Below, piece after piece: positions 51,551 through 61,292 of a DNA stretch of 64,000 nt. The stretch spans positions 1-64,000 of the forward strand of contig CAJWVZ010000016.1 in the NCBI GenBank assembly GCA_913048385.1, in the 5' to 3' direction. Below the pieces are notes generated by a model. The model saw nothing but the letters and a program-made list of their open reading frames with translations, made no database searches and was not told where the DNA came from. The DNA comes from an uncultured Gammaproteobacteria bacterium (GTDB taxonomy: Bacteria; Pseudomonadota; Gammaproteobacteria; Pseudomonadales; Pseudohongiellaceae). Made by a program: the position numbers and the translations under genes. Each line of letters starts with the position of its first letter. Position 1 is the stretch's first letter.

Positions 51551-51583
51551 CGGCTGAACAATATTGCTTTATGGAATAAGTAG

Positions 51584-52177
51584 CTATAATGATAACCAAT
51601 TCTCTAGTAATTTTCTGACCTCTTTTATGCCATCTTCTTTCAGGGCCGAGAACAACTGTACAGAAACCCGACCTTTTATTGCTTGTTCTTTGTTAATTTC
51701 AAGAAGTGTATTTTTAGCGGCGCCGTGTTTTAGTTTGTCAGATTTAGTAAGTAAGATATGAATAGGTAAATTTGATTCCTTCGCCCAGCTTATGATTGAG
51801 CGGTCAAACTCCTTCAATGGATGACGGATGTCGCTCAGTAATATCAAGCCAGTCAGTTGCTTTCGTTGACGAAGATATTTTTCAAGCTCTTTTTGCCAAA
51901 GGTTTTTTACTGCTAAAGGCACTTTGGCAAACCCATATCCGGGAAGGTCTACTAAAAACCTTTCCTTATTAATCTCAAAAAAATTTATCAGTTGTGTGCG
52001 CCCCGGGGTTTTACTGGTGCGTGCTAATCCTTTTTGTTCAGTAATCGCATTTATCGCGCTAGACTTTCCTGCGTTTGAGCGACCGGCAAACGCAACTTCT
52101 GAGATGCTTGGTGGGCACTCTTTTAACTTTGATGCGCTTGTATGAAATTTTATTGAAGGTAAGTCTAGAGTTGTCAT
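51584..52177 (-). CDS. engB: ribosome biogenesis GTP-binding protein (YihA/EngB)
   Basis: An essential GTPase involved in assembling the large ribosomal subunit. The 197 residues have the G1 motif [20 protein letters not shown]3 as [13 protein letters not shown], and G4 as [11 protein letters not shown]. The family [13 protein letters not shown] switch is present. It is convergent with polA (33 bases) and divergent from cytochrome c4, the arrangement seen in Pseudomonas. Full length. Confidence 0.96.
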   Translation of the reverse strand: MTTLDLPSIKFHTSASKLKECPPSISEVAFAGRSNAGKSSAINAITEQKGLARTSKTPGRTQLINFFEINKERFLVDLPGYGFAKVPLAVKNLWQKELEKYLRQRKQLTGLILLSDIRHPLKEFDRSIISWAKESNLPIHILLTKSDKLKHGAAKNTLLEINKEQAIKGRVSVQLFSALKEDGIKEVRKLLENWLSL

Positions 52178-52328
52178 TTTCGCGGTCTATTCCTGCGTTT
52201 ACTTGGAGAACCAATTAAGTTCAGATGAATTCGGTGCTATGTTGTCATCTTCGTTGGCATATTCTGACTGACATTATCATGTATGAGTCAAAACGGTTAT
52301 GCAATTAGAGTAAGCCAAAAAGATGCGC

Positions 52329-52334
52329 TATAAT
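52329..52334 (+). promoter_or_regulatory. -10 element upstream of cytochrome c4
   Basis: A perfect TATAAT, 90 bases before the cytochrome c4 start, in the 246-base engB-cytochrome c4 gap. No strong -35 lies 17 bases before it, so an activator may be used. Confidence 0.4.
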
Positions 52335-52423
52335 TGAACCAAGGTTTTAAATTTAGCTGTATATCCATTAAGCAATTAAAGTCGTTTGGCCTTATCACTG
52401 GCAGAAATTTATTAGGATCATTA

Positions 52424-53035
52424 ATGAAAAAAATAGCGTTTTTATTTGGTTTTTTAGTTGCGGCTGAAATTAGTTCAGCGAATGTGTTTGCTCAAGGCGA
52501 CCCAGTTGCAGGACAAGCAAAGTCGGCTGTGTGCGGCTCGTGTCATGGGGCTGACGGAAATAGCCCGTTGGCGTTAAATCCGAAATTAGCCGGACAAGGC
52601 GAGGCGTATCTATACAAACAATTAGTCGAATTTAAGAGTGGAGCAAGACAAAACGCGACCATGGCGGCGATGGTTATGGCCTTGAACGATGACGATATGC
52701 ATGATTTGGCAGCTTATTACTCAAGTCAGGAAGTAACACTGGGTGGAGCAGACCCGGCATTAGTTGATCTCGGGCGCTCATTGTACCGCGCTGGTAATAA
52801 AGATTTAGGTGTAGCCGCGTGTATGGCTTGCCACTCTCCAGATGGACTCGGGAACGGCCCAGCCGGATTCCCAGCACTGGGCGGGCAGCATGCAGAATAC
52901 ACTTTGACGCAATTGAAGTCATTTCGTTCTGGCATCCGAAACAATGATGCTGCGGAGATGATGAGGACGACAGTTCAGCGGTTGACCGATCCAGAGCTGG
53001 AGGCTTTGGCTAGCTATTTAGCAGGGTTAAATTAA
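52424..53035 (+). CDS. diheme cytochrome c4
   Basis: A periplasmic two-heme electron carrier that can donate to terminal oxidases. I start at the ATG at 52424 (MKKIAFLFGFLVAAEISSANVFAQ), with AGGA six bases upstream, giving 203 residues with a clear signal peptide cleaved after VFA. Two heme sites, CGSCH (37-41) and CMACH (133-137), sit in similar halves, each with LAGQ/GGQ and a distal Met, as in cytochrome c4. It is followed 55 bases later by dsbA. Its halves resemble the two heme domains fused to CoxB. Confidence 0.94.
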   Translation: MKKIAFLFGFLVAAEISSANVFAQGDPVAGQAKSAVCGSCHGADGNSPLALNPKLAGQGEAYLYKQLVEFKSGARQNATMAAMVMALNDDDMHDLAAYYSSQEVTLGGADPALVDLGRSLYRAGNKDLGVAACMACHSPDGLGNGPAGFPALGGQHAEYTLTQLKSFRSGIRNNDAAEMMRTTVQRLTDPELEALASYLAGLN

Positions 53036-53090
53036 GTAATCTAAACAGAAAATGTTGCTTTTCAGCGATGTTTATTTAAGGAGATTGATT

Positions 53091-53783
53091 ATGAGTGAAT
53101 ATATTGCTTTTTTAAAAATTAAAAGCACCTTGGGTAAATGTGCTGGCGCACTTTTCACCGCATTACTACTTGTTTTCTCAACTAATAGTTTTGGTCAGAT
53201 TGAAAAGTTCGTGGCGGGAACTCACTACACGGAACTTCGTTCCCCGGTTAACACCTCAGATTCTTCTAAGGTTGAGGTATTAGAAGCTTTTTGGTACGGA
53301 TGTTCTCACTGTTTCCGATTCGAACCACTGGTCGCCAGCTGGGAAGGTGCTGCATCTGACGACGTTGATTTTTCGAGATTTCCCGCGATGTGGAACGCGT
53401 TAATGAAAATCCATGCCCAGGTTTACTACACGGCGGAAGCGCTAAATGCAATTGACTTAGTGCATGAAGCCGTGTTTGCAGCTATCAACGTCGAGGGAAA
53501 TCGCCTGCAGAGCGAAGCGCAGATCGCCGAGTTATTTGAAATGCATGGTATTGCTAGTGACGATTTCGAGGCGGCTTTCAACTCTTTTTCGGTCCGAACC
53601 AAGGTCAATCAGGCCGAAAAGCGGATGCAAGACTACGAGATTCGCAGTACTCCAAATATGATAGTCAATGGCAAATATTTAGTTGCAACAGGTCAGGCTA
53701 TTCGGACACAGGTTGAAATGCTAGAAGTGGTCGATTTTTTAGTAGACAAAGAGAGAAGATTGTTAAACAGCTCGGGCGATTAA
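53091..53783 (+). CDS. dsbA: thiol:disulfide interchange protein DsbA
   Basis: DsbA forms disulfide bonds in exported proteins. I start at the ATG at 53091, preceded by AAGGAG seven bases upstream (230 residues). There is a signal peptide (hydrophobic 17-32, likely cut after SFG). The thioredoxin fold has the active site FWYGCSHCFRFEP (C71, C74) and the cis-proline loop RSTPNMIVNGKY. The active-site dipeptide is Ser-His in place of the usual Pro-His, which would be expected to shift the redox potential. It supports folding of periplasmic proteins and c-type cytochromes nearby. A terminator follows. Confidence 0.94.
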   Translation: MSEYIAFLKIKSTLGKCAGALFTALLLVFSTNSFGQIEKFVAGTHYTELRSPVNTSDSSKVEVLEAFWYGCSHCFRFEPLVASWEGAASDDVDFSRFPAMWNALMKIHAQVYYTAEALNAIDLVHEAVFAAINVEGNRLQSEAQIAELFEMHGIASDDFEAAFNSFSVRTKVNQAEKRMQDYEIRSTPNMIVNGKYLVATGQAIRTQVEMLEVVDFLVDKERRLLNSSGD

Positions 53784-53813
53784 AACTAGATGTTGCTTAT
53801 ATTTGAAAAGCTG

Positions 53814-53840
53814 AGCCGCAGGTGCGCCTTGGCTTTTTTT
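53814..53840 (+). terminator. intrinsic terminator after dsbA
   Basis: AGCC (53814-53817) pairs with GGCT (53831-53834), with an inner AGG-TGCG-CCT hairpin, and a run of seven T follows. It lies 31 bases after the dsbA stop. Confidence 0.7.
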
Positions 53841-54012
53841 ATGATTCTCGATTAACGGTCTTCGGATCGGCTAGAACTATTTTAGCGCAAACCACGACCC
53901 AACAGAGTGTTGAGTTGCTTTTCCTCTCGTCAAATTTTATCAATGGCAGTTTTCACACCTAAGTCACGTGATACTCAAACCCGCAAGTTGCAGAACACAG
54001 TAGGTATGTTTC

Positions 54013-55329
54013 TTGACAAAGTTAACACTTAAAAGATTATATCCTGACTTGAAAGTTTTGAAAGGCTTGCTAAGTTTTATTAGCAGATGGGGAGATAGGA
54101 ATTTAAAGATTGCTACTGGGCCTGAGGATATAACAAATGTTGTTTTAGACCAGTGTGTATTAACAAATTTAAGTAACAATCAATCGCAAAAAATTGAATT
54201 TAATCAAAGTGCGATGTCTTCAGTATTTATTCCCAGTGAGGATCTGGCTAAAACGTTGGGACAATTGCTGAGCAACGGCCAGGAAGCGCAGTCTTATCCA
54301 AAATTTATTCGCCTTTTGTTAAGTTCCGATGAATTTATATCCACTGAATTAGCACTTCCCGGAATTGCCGCAAAAGACCTTAAAAGTGCTGCCGAACTTC
54401 AAGGACAGTCTATTTTTCCAGGAATTCAATCGGCAGTTTTATCTTTCATCAGCCCTGAACCCCTTTCCGGCAAACCGGATACATATCTAGTTATATGGAT
54501 TACACAGCGCAGAATAGAGAGCTTGTTTGACGCGTTAAAAATCGAAGGAATTTTTTTATGGGAAGTAATTCCATCCGCAGCGATTGTTGCATCAACTTTA
54601 CCGAAGAAAATATTTAAAGATTGTGGTGCGACTATCACCACATATGTTTCAAGTTTAAATAGCTTTCCTATTCATTGGTCACGAGTGCATTCGAGTGATT
54701 TTGAAAATAAGGACCTTCGACAGCACTGGGGGAAAGAGTTAAATGAAAATTTTTCAACGGGATTCGTAAAACCTTTTAGAATAAGTGAGTTAGATATTAA
54801 TCGAAGTAGCGTTCTCTTTAAGCCCGCCGAAGCTCTTGCTTTAGAAGATGCTCGCAGGCGTAACGGGCAAATTAAACGAGCGTCATTTGCCATCGCCATT
54901 ACAATTCTTCTGTGTGCAGTTCCGTTTTTAATTCAATCCGTGCAATTCAGGTTATTAGCGAATGAACTAGTTGACGTTAGATCTTTATCCAACACTGCAC
55001 GTCAAAATCGTGATTTTGTCGTCAGTCAACGAGAAGAATGGGCAGCGATAAATGAATACCCTGACCAAAATATTCCGGACATAATGTTTTCATTACAGGA
55101 GCTTTTATACCCGGATAAGCTTAAGAACCTCGAAATAACCGAGGGTGTAATTGAAATAGAAGGCGAGAGCTCGAACCCACAACTTATTCTTCAGCGACTT
55201 GAGCAGCATCCGCTGTTCACTGAAGCTGCATTTTCTAGGGCAACTAATAACAACCGATACTTTATTGATTTCAGACTGAGCACCGTGAATTTCGATGGTT
55301 ACATGGTGCGTTATTTTTTGGAGAATTAG
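54013..55329 (+). CDS. gspL: type II secretion system protein GspL (cytoplasmic/inner-membrane platform)
   Basis: GspL links the GspE ATPase to the inner-membrane platform. The 438-residue protein has a cytoplasmic ASKHA-like part (about 1-290, with ELALPGIAAKDLKSAAELQGQ), one membrane helix (about 292-315, ASFAIAITILLCAVPFLIQS), and a periplasmic domain. Sequence similarity within the family is low, so the call rests on length, layout and position upstream of gspM. The start is TTG at 54013 with AGG eight bases upstream; a stop lies four codons before it. It is the first gene of the T2SS run. Confidence 0.75.
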   Translation: MTKLTLKRLYPDLKVLKGLLSFISRWGDRNLKIATGPEDITNVVLDQCVLTNLSNNQSQKIEFNQSAMSSVFIPSEDLAKTLGQLLSNGQEAQSYPKFIRLLLSSDEFISTELALPGIAAKDLKSAAELQGQSIFPGIQSAVLSFISPEPLSGKPDTYLVIWITQRRIESLFDALKIEGIFLWEVIPSAAIVASTLPKKIFKDCGATITTYVSSLNSFPIHWSRVHSSDFENKDLRQHWGKELNENFSTGFVKPFRISELDINRSSVLFKPAEALALEDARRRNGQIKRASFAIAITILLCAVPFLIQSVQFRLLANELVDVRSLSNTARQNRDFVVSQREEWAAINEYPDQNIPDIMFSLQELLYPDKLKNLEITEGVIEIEGESSNPQLILQRLEQHPLFTEAAFSRATNNNRYFIDFRLSTVNFDGYMVRYFLEN

Positions 55330-55889
55330 TGTTGGAATTATCTCAGAGAGAGCGTTTGATGATAAGTGTGGCTCTTATTTTTGGAGGGGTCCTAATATTT
55401 ACTAGAGGGTATCCGGCGGTGCTGGCGTTTTATGAAACGCGTAATGAAGCTATCCAAAGTGTGGTATTTGATATCGCGGATGAAGAGCGTTTATATGAAA
55501 GGGAAAATTACTGGAGTGATGCACGTAATGTTGCTGAAGGCAATTCAAATGAGTTTAGCCTCCAGATATTCAGCGGAGAGACTTTGGCTACGATTGAAGC
55601 AAGTATTCAAAGTGAAATTGTTAAACATGCGCGCTCGTCGGGCATCATTATTAATTCAACACGTTTAGCAGAATCGTTTCAGAGCCGTGATTGGCAAATG
55701 GTGAAACAAGAGCTCTCGTTTCGTACTCTAGACGCTAATAATAGTATTGAATTTCTACGAAAACTTGAGACCTCTTCTCCTAGGCTTAGAGTAATTGGAT
55801 TTAGTTTTAATAAAAATAATAACCAGTATGTTGGTTCAATTACAGTAGTCGGGTTTGCGCGGACAATTGTTAGCAACTCTTCCGCTTAG
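55329..55889 (+). CDS. gspM: type II secretion system protein GspM
   Basis: GspM is a bitopic inner-membrane partner of GspL. The 186 residues show LSQRERLMISVALIFGGVLIF (single helix near the N-terminus) and a periplasmic ferredoxin-like region (FSGETLATIEASIQSEIVKHARSSGI, then FRTLDANNSIEFLRKLETSSPRLRV). It starts with GTG at 55329, on the last base of the gspL stop, so they are translationally coupled. The gap to gspE is 59 bases and may carry a weak promoter. Confidence 0.75.
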   Translation: MLELSQRERLMISVALIFGGVLIFTRGYPAVLAFYETRNEAIQSVVFDIADEERLYERENYWSDARNVAEGNSNEFSLQIFSGETLATIEASIQSEIVKHARSSGIIINSTRLAESFQSRDWQMVKQELSFRTLDANNSIEFLRKLETSSPRLRVIGFSFNKNNNQYVGSITVVGFARTIVSNSSA

Positions 55890-55948
55890 AGCGATCTCCT
55901 CTAAATTAGCTACAAAATAGCGCTGTTTATATTACCTGGTATGAAGAC

Positions 55949-57424
55949 ATGGAAATTGAAGATAAATTTGTTGTGCCAAACCTAGAAACGTTCAGCCAAT
56001 TACTTGAGCCCGGTTCGATCGTGCCCGCAAAAGATTTTTTACAGAGCGGGAAACTGATTTACGCGGTTGTACCGACTTTAGAAGTTGTCTCAAAAGTACG
56101 TTTTATTTTAGAGCAGCCTGTTAGGTTTGAATTTGGAAGCGAAGATTTAGTGAGGCAACTTATTCGCCACTGGCGGTCACTTTTGTCACCACAAATAGGA
56201 AATGCAGCTGATAATTTAGTTGATATTGCTTTTGATGAAGACGAATTTTTGACTGATGTAAATTCGGAGGCGCCGGTCATACGCTTGGTAAATCATTTAT
56301 TTGCACGAGCATTGGATTTAGATTCAAGTGACATACACTTTGAGCCAAATGAGGAGTTTCTGGATGTTCGTTGTCGCGTAGATGGCATAATGGTTCGCAT
56401 CGAAAGACTGCCAATAAAGGCACATGCGTCTATTGCGTCTCGTTTAAAGCTTATGGCCAGGCTCGATATAGGAGAAAAGAGGCTGCCTCAGGATGGAAGA
56501 ATCGACTTTAAGCTGGGGCGGCGGCAACTGGATATGAGGGTGTCCACCCTTCCGGGTGTCCACGGAGAGTCAGTGGTATTGCGCATACTCGATAGAGAGG
56601 ATACGGCTGTGACGCTGACTCAATTGGGAATGCCGGAAGAAACTTTACACAGCTATCAGAAAATCGTGGCCCAGCCGCATGGAATGGTTCTAATAACTGG
56701 GCCTACAGGGAGCGGGAAAACAACAACGCTTTATGCAACCCTCGAAAAGATCAATAACCAGAAACAAAAAATTATTACTGTTGAAGATCCGGTCGAGTAT
56801 CAACTAGAAGGAGTAACGCAAATTCAAGCAAATTCAAGTATTGGATTGGATTTTGCCACAGGATTGCGGTCTATCGTTAGGCAGGATCCAGATATTTTGA
56901 TGATTGGGGAAATTCGGGATCATGAAACCGCAGAGATCGCAATTGAGTCTGCGCTAACTGGCCACTTGGTTTTCTCTACGCTCCATACAAACGATGCTGC
57001 GGCAGCGATAACTCGTCTGCAAGATATGGGAGTGGAAAGTTATCTTATAAGTTCAAGTTTGCTCGGCATCCAGGCTCAAAGGTTAGTTCGAAGGGTTTGT
57101 GAGAAGTGTTTTGAGGAGCATCCCATAACAGACGATGAGCGTCACGTTTTGGGTCTCGGCTCAGAAGAACCTGTTCTAGTTCGACGAGGCGCGGGCTGCG
57201 AAGATTGTGGACAAACAGGTTATCGTGGACGGGTAGGGCTATATGAGTTATTAATTCTAGACGATGGCGTTAGATATCATATAACAAATGGCGCTGATGC
57301 TAACGTCATTCGCGAAGAAGCAATTCGGTCTGGTATGAAAACTTTAAGGACTGATGCAATTGAAAAATTAAAACTGGGGCTGACTACGCCTGAAGAAATT
57401 GTCCGCGTAACTCGCGCAATTTAG
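55949..57424 (+). CDS. gspE: type II secretion ATPase GspE
   Basis: GspE is the hexameric ATPase that drives pseudopilus assembly. The 491 residues contain an N-terminal domain and a RecA-like core with VLITGPTGSGKTTTLYATL near residue 250, VEDPVEYQLEGVTQIQ, the Asp box GLRSIVRQDPDILMIGEIRD, and FSTLHTNDAAAAITRLQDMG. The zinc element has CEKC and CEDC pairs. N-terminal sequence is shorter than some family members. It acts through GspL. Confidence 0.96.
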   Translation: MEIEDKFVVPNLETFSQLLEPGSIVPAKDFLQSGKLIYAVVPTLEVVSKVRFILEQPVRFEFGSEDLVRQLIRHWRSLLSPQIGNAADNLVDIAFDEDEFLTDVNSEAPVIRLVNHLFARALDLDSSDIHFEPNEEFLDVRCRVDGIMVRIERLPIKAHASIASRLKLMARLDIGEKRLPQDGRIDFKLGRRQLDMRVSTLPGVHGESVVLRILDREDTAVTLTQLGMPEETLHSYQKIVAQPHGMVLITGPTGSGKTTTLYATLEKINNQKQKIITVEDPVEYQLEGVTQIQANSSIGLDFATGLRSIVRQDPDILMIGEIRDHETAEIAIESALTGHLVFSTLHTNDAAAAITRLQDMGVESYLISSSLLGIQAQRLVRRVCEKCFEEHPITDDERHVLGLGSEEPVLVRRGAGCEDCGQTGYRGRVGLYELLILDDGVRYHITNGADANVIREEAIRSGMKTLRTDAIEKLKLGLTTPEEIVRVTRAI

Positions 57425-57454
57425 GATCCAATGTATGCGAATCTATAAGTTCTT

Positions 57455-58660
57455 ATGAAAACATCACCATATAAATATGAGGCGGTTGATGCAAAAGGCG
57501 TTTCTTCGACCGGGCAGGTGGTCGCTGATTCTGAAAATGAAGCGTTGAGAATTTTAAAAAGAAAAAATCTGATTCCAATCAAGATAACGCAAAGTAGTCA
57601 AAAGGTTTTTACGTTTTCTAAAAAGAAAGTTGCGGCAAAGGACATTATTGATTTTACCAATGGTTTGAGCACGTTAGTTCAATCACGCGTACCAATTGAC
57701 AGGTCGCTTACATTACTGGAGGGCATAACTGAGTCGATTGCAATGCGCGGGCTCGTGAGTAATCTACGCCGGGAGGTGAAGGAAGGAAGGGCTCTTGCAA
57801 GTGCAATGGAAAATTATCCTCTCGTTTTTAACAAGATGTATGTCAATATTATTCGTGCTGGTGAGGAGGGTGGTATTTTAGAAACATTGCTTCCGAGTTT
57901 AGAGAAGAATTTAGAGGCAAGTGCTCGAACCCGAGATACTGTGATTTCTGCATTAATCTATCCAGCAGTACTACTAGTGACAGGCATTTTGTCAGTCGGT
58001 CTTCTTTTGGTTTTTGTTGTGCCACAGTTTGCGATGATGTTCCAGGATTCGGGTGCAAATATTCCGAATTCGGCCTTGTTTCTTTTAAGCGCGAGCGGGT
58101 TTATTAAAACATATGGAATTTTTATTCCGGTTTTTATTTTTTTATTTTGGGTTCTACTGCGCCGCATTAATGACGACCCGTTGCGCAAGCGTCGGAAAGA
58201 CGAAATTTTGATTCGGTTACCGATCGGAGGAAAGTTTTTTTTATACAAAGAGTGCGCTGTTTTTTCTCGTACACTTGGCTTTCTTTTAGATGCTGGAATT
58301 CCGTTAATACGTTCTTTGCGAATCTCTCGAGAGGTTGTTGAAAATGCTTTTTTACGGGAACTATTAGTTAGGGTTGAAGAAGATGTGCGCGCGGGCATGA
58401 GCCTCGGCCTTGCGCTCGATAAGGCGAAGGGGTTCCCTATTCTTCTGCATCAGTTGGTAACGGTAGGCGAGGAATCAGGGCAGACCTCTACCATTTTGAT
58501 AAAGTCTGCGTCCACATTTGATACGATTGTTAGCAACCAGCTATCGCGGTTAGTGGCAGCTTTGCAACCTGCACTTATTTTAATTCTTGCTGTTGCTGTC
58601 GGCGGGATCACTATTACTATGCTTTCAGCGGTTTTTAGCATGAACGCAGTTGAATTTTAA
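57455..58660 (+). CDS. gspF: type II secretion inner-membrane platform protein GspF
   Basis: GspF is the polytopic core of the platform. The 401 residues have two related cytoplasmic domains and three membrane helices (about 170-193, 210-235 and 372-397). The motif PYKYEAVDAKGVSSTGQV is at the N-terminus, and the family block FNKMYVNIIRAGEEGGILETLLPSLEK has the counterpart LLHQLVTVGEESGQTSTILIKSA. It lies 30 bases after gspE. Confidence 0.95.
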   Translation: MKTSPYKYEAVDAKGVSSTGQVVADSENEALRILKRKNLIPIKITQSSQKVFTFSKKKVAAKDIIDFTNGLSTLVQSRVPIDRSLTLLEGITESIAMRGLVSNLRREVKEGRALASAMENYPLVFNKMYVNIIRAGEEGGILETLLPSLEKNLEASARTRDTVISALIYPAVLLVTGILSVGLLLVFVVPQFAMMFQDSGANIPNSALFLLSASGFIKTYGIFIPVFIFLFWVLLRRINDDPLRKRRKDEILIRLPIGGKFFLYKECAVFSRTLGFLLDAGIPLIRSLRISREVVENAFLRELLVRVEEDVRAGMSLGLALDKAKGFPILLHQLVTVGEESGQTSTILIKSASTFDTIVSNQLSRLVAALQPALILILAVAVGGITITMLSAVFSMNAVEF

Positions 58661-58674
58661 TACTGGAGGTTGCA

Positions 58675-60825
58675 GTGGAAGTAAGCTTTGTTTTTAAAGA
58701 ATTGGTTAAAGTGTGGCTCCGCGTTTCATCAGTTGCCATCGCGTTTTTGCTAACCGCATGTAGCATCTTCGATTCGAGTATGAACGCATCGAATACAGGC
58801 AGCGGAGGCATGGAAAAGGAAAGCGCGGTGAAACCTAATGTGGCTACTCTCGCTTCTGCCGGGTTGCTTGATATTCAGGCTGTTAGTACTGACATTCAGG
58901 ATGTTTTGATTTCAGAAGTCAATCGTGACGGTGAGCCTTTCAGTTTTCTTTCTTACGAGGACTCCTCTGTTGAGTTCGATGAACTGCCCTCGGGCGAGGA
59001 CGTTGTTGAATTTAATTATGAGCAAGCTGACTTGCGGATTGTTTTAGAGCAATTAGCAGAAGCGTTGTCAATCTCGCTCATAATTGATCCGAGTATAGAC
59101 GACAAAGTCAGTGTTCGAACCTCTCCAAGTCAGCCTCTAACGCAAGCGGACATCTGGCCATTAATTCGGCTGTTGACTCGTGACGCTGGAGTGATCGTTG
59201 AACAAATTGGAAGCTTTTATAATGTGAGGAAATCTCCCAACAGTTTTCCGTTGAGCATTATTCCGCCAGACGAGTTGGGTGGCAGATCCTCGAGTGAAGT
59301 CATGCAAATTACACCGCTCACTTTTGTTTCGATCGAATCTGTTATTGGAGTAATAGAGCCTTTGTTGGATTCTGGGGGATCTGTAAGAAGACTGGCCTCT
59401 CCAAATATATTGGCGATTAGCGGGAGTGAGGAGTTATTAACCCGTGTTAACGCACTTTTATCAATCATTGACTCTGATCCATTTTTGAACCAAGGGTTGT
59501 TTCTCCACAGGCTAGATAATGCAAGTGCTGTTGAGGTTGCGACGGAGTTGACTGAGATCTTACAGTTAGTAGAAGGGGTCGCGTCGACATACCAAGTAAA
59601 GGGTATTGAACGGATTAATGCGATTTTAGTTACTGCGCCTGCAAGCCGAGGATTTCAAGAAATTAATAGATGGGTGCGAATTCTAGATGCTGCAAGTCAA
59701 GAACAAGTTGAACAGTTATTTTATTATCCTGTAAAAAACTTGAGTGCCGTGGAGTTAGGAGAAACGCTGTCAAATATATTTGAAACTGACAATAGTCGAG
59801 ATAGTTCTTCAAATTTAGATACCGTTGGCGGGCGAAGATTTATTGATCAAAGCTCTGATCAAGAACAAGGGGGTATTGTAGACCCCAGACGAGAAATTAC
59901 TGGAGGTGAAAATAGTGCGGCAGCCGCAAACTTAAAAGTTTCGATTGTTGCAGACGAAGCTACTAACAGCTTACTCATAAAGAGCACAGTGAGAGATTAC
60001 CGGCAGCTTCTCACTACAATCAATCAGCTTGATGCAGTCCCGTTGCAAGTAATGATTAATGCAGTAATCGCTCAGATTACCCTCACTGATAGCAATAAAT
60101 TTGGCGTTGATTGGACGCGCGTTGCGAGTAATAGCGCGGTACAACCTATTTCAACCGAAACAAGTACCGGTTATTTGCCCTCTTCGCTTGGTGGTTTAAT
60201 GTTTAGTAAGTCGTTTATTGACGGTGCAGCGCAAGTTGATGCAACGTTACAAGCAATTTCAGTTAATAATGAAGTTGAGCTACTCGCGAGGCCCTCGCTG
60301 ACCGTTATTAATAATCAGGAGGGCGAGATTCAGATTGGTTCTCAGGTCCCCGTCCAGCAAGGGCAGTCTTTAGGTACGGCGGGCGTAAGCACTACGAATA
60401 TTCAGTATCGAGATACAGGAATTGTTCTTTCTATTACTCCGCAAATTAACAGTGATGGAATTGTGAACCTGTCTATTCGTCAAGAACTGTCTTCTGTAGA
60501 GAGTGGCGCTGAAGGTGTGAACAACAATCCAATTTTTAACAATCAAGAGATTAATACGACGGTGGTCGTGCGAGATGGTGAAAATGTTGTCCTAGGAGGC
60601 TTAATTCAAACTGACGTGGAGAGCCTTAACACTGGTGTGCCCGTGCTTAATCGAGTGCCTGTTGTTGGTAACCTTTTTTCATACCGCCAGCAAGCAACTC
60701 AGAGACGGGAGTTGTTCATTGTTTTAAGGCCTGAAATTGTTAATCTTAACTCTCAGAGTAGTGGGCGATATTCGGATATTTTGCGACGTTTTGAGCTCGC
60801 CTCGAGATTGCTCGAAGAATATTAA
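58675..60825 (+). CDS. gspD: type II secretion secretin GspD, predicted lipoprotein
   Basis: GspD forms the outer-membrane channel. The 716 residues start with GTG. The N-terminus has a hydrophobic stretch ending in the lipobox LTAC (about residues 25-29) followed by Ser, the outer-membrane sorting residue, so this secretin is probably itself lipidated. N0-N3 domains follow (IVLEQLAEALSISLIIDPS; ITPLTFVSIESVIGVIEPLL; LHRLDNASAVEVATEL; YPVKNLSAVELGETLSNIF), then the secretin core with LLARPSLTVINNQEGEIQIG, PVQQGQS and VLGGLIQTDVE. A lipidated secretin would not need a separate pilotin, as in P. aeruginosa HxcQ. Confidence 0.93.
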   Translation: MEVSFVFKELVKVWLRVSSVAIAFLLTACSIFDSSMNASNTGSGGMEKESAVKPNVATLASAGLLDIQAVSTDIQDVLISEVNRDGEPFSFLSYEDSSVEFDELPSGEDVVEFNYEQADLRIVLEQLAEALSISLIIDPSIDDKVSVRTSPSQPLTQADIWPLIRLLTRDAGVIVEQIGSFYNVRKSPNSFPLSIIPPDELGGRSSSEVMQITPLTFVSIESVIGVIEPLLDSGGSVRRLASPNILAISGSEELLTRVNALLSIIDSDPFLNQGLFLHRLDNASAVEVATELTEILQLVEGVASTYQVKGIERINAILVTAPASRGFQEINRWVRILDAASQEQVEQLFYYPVKNLSAVELGETLSNIFETDNSRDSSSNLDTVGGRRFIDQSSDQEQGGIVDPRREITGGENSAAAANLKVSIVADEATNSLLIKSTVRDYRQLLTTINQLDAVPLQVMINAVIAQITLTDSNKFGVDWTRVASNSAVQPISTETSTGYLPSSLGGLMFSKSFIDGAAQVDATLQAISVNNEVELLARPSLTVINNQEGEIQIGSQVPVQQGQSLGTAGVSTTNIQYRDTGIVLSITPQINSDGIVNLSIRQELSSVESGAEGVNNNPIFNNQEINTTVVVRDGENVVLGGLIQTDVESLNTGVPVLNRVPVVGNLFSYRQQATQRRELFIVLRPEIVNLNSQSSGRYSDILRRFELASRLLEEY

Positions 60826-60866
60826 GTGTTAGAATTTTGTAAGCAGTGACGTTTAGGGAGCGAATT

Positions 60867-61292
60867 ATGTATCTAGGTAAGAAGGTGATTAAAAATCAGA
60901 AAAAACGGCTGGAGCATGGTTTTACTCTTATCGAATTATTAGTTGTGATGGCGATCGTTGCGATGCTCGCTGTTATGGTGGCACCAAATGTATTTCGTCA
61001 GCAAGCCGGGGCTATGAGAGACGTGGCTATGTCTCAAATCTCTGCACTTGAAGTTGCGTTGGATACTTATCGGCTCGACTTGGGCCGTTACCCAAGTGAT
61101 CTGGAAGATCTTATATCGGATAACGGTCGAGACCTATCTTGGAATGGGCCGTATCTACGTCGTGGTTTGCCGCTCGATCCATGGAACAATGATTATGTTT
61201 ATGAAGGAGATGGTCGATCATTCACTCTGATTTCGTTTGGTGCTGATGGGCAACAAGGCGGCGAAGGTGATGACTCGGACATATCTTTATAA
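60867..61292 (+). CDS. gspG: type II secretion major pseudopilin GspG
   Basis: GspG is the main pseudopilus subunit. I start at the ATG at 60867 (MYLGKKVIKNQKKRLEHG), with GGGAG six bases upstream, 141 residues. The prepilin peptidase site is HG-FTLIELLVVMAIVAMLAV with the conserved Glu at +5. The globular part has LDTYRLDLGRYPSDLEDLI, WNGPYLRRGLPLDPWNNDYVYE, and the C-terminal GADGQQGGEGDDSDISL calcium-binding loop. A longer GTG-started form (60846) is possible. The prepilin peptidase is not in the window. Confidence 0.95.
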   Translation: MYLGKKVIKNQKKRLEHGFTLIELLVVMAIVAMLAVMVAPNVFRQQAGAMRDVAMSQISALEVALDTYRLDLGRYPSDLEDLISDNGRDLSWNGPYLRRGLPLDPWNNDYVYEGDGRSFTLISFGADGQQGGEGDDSDISL

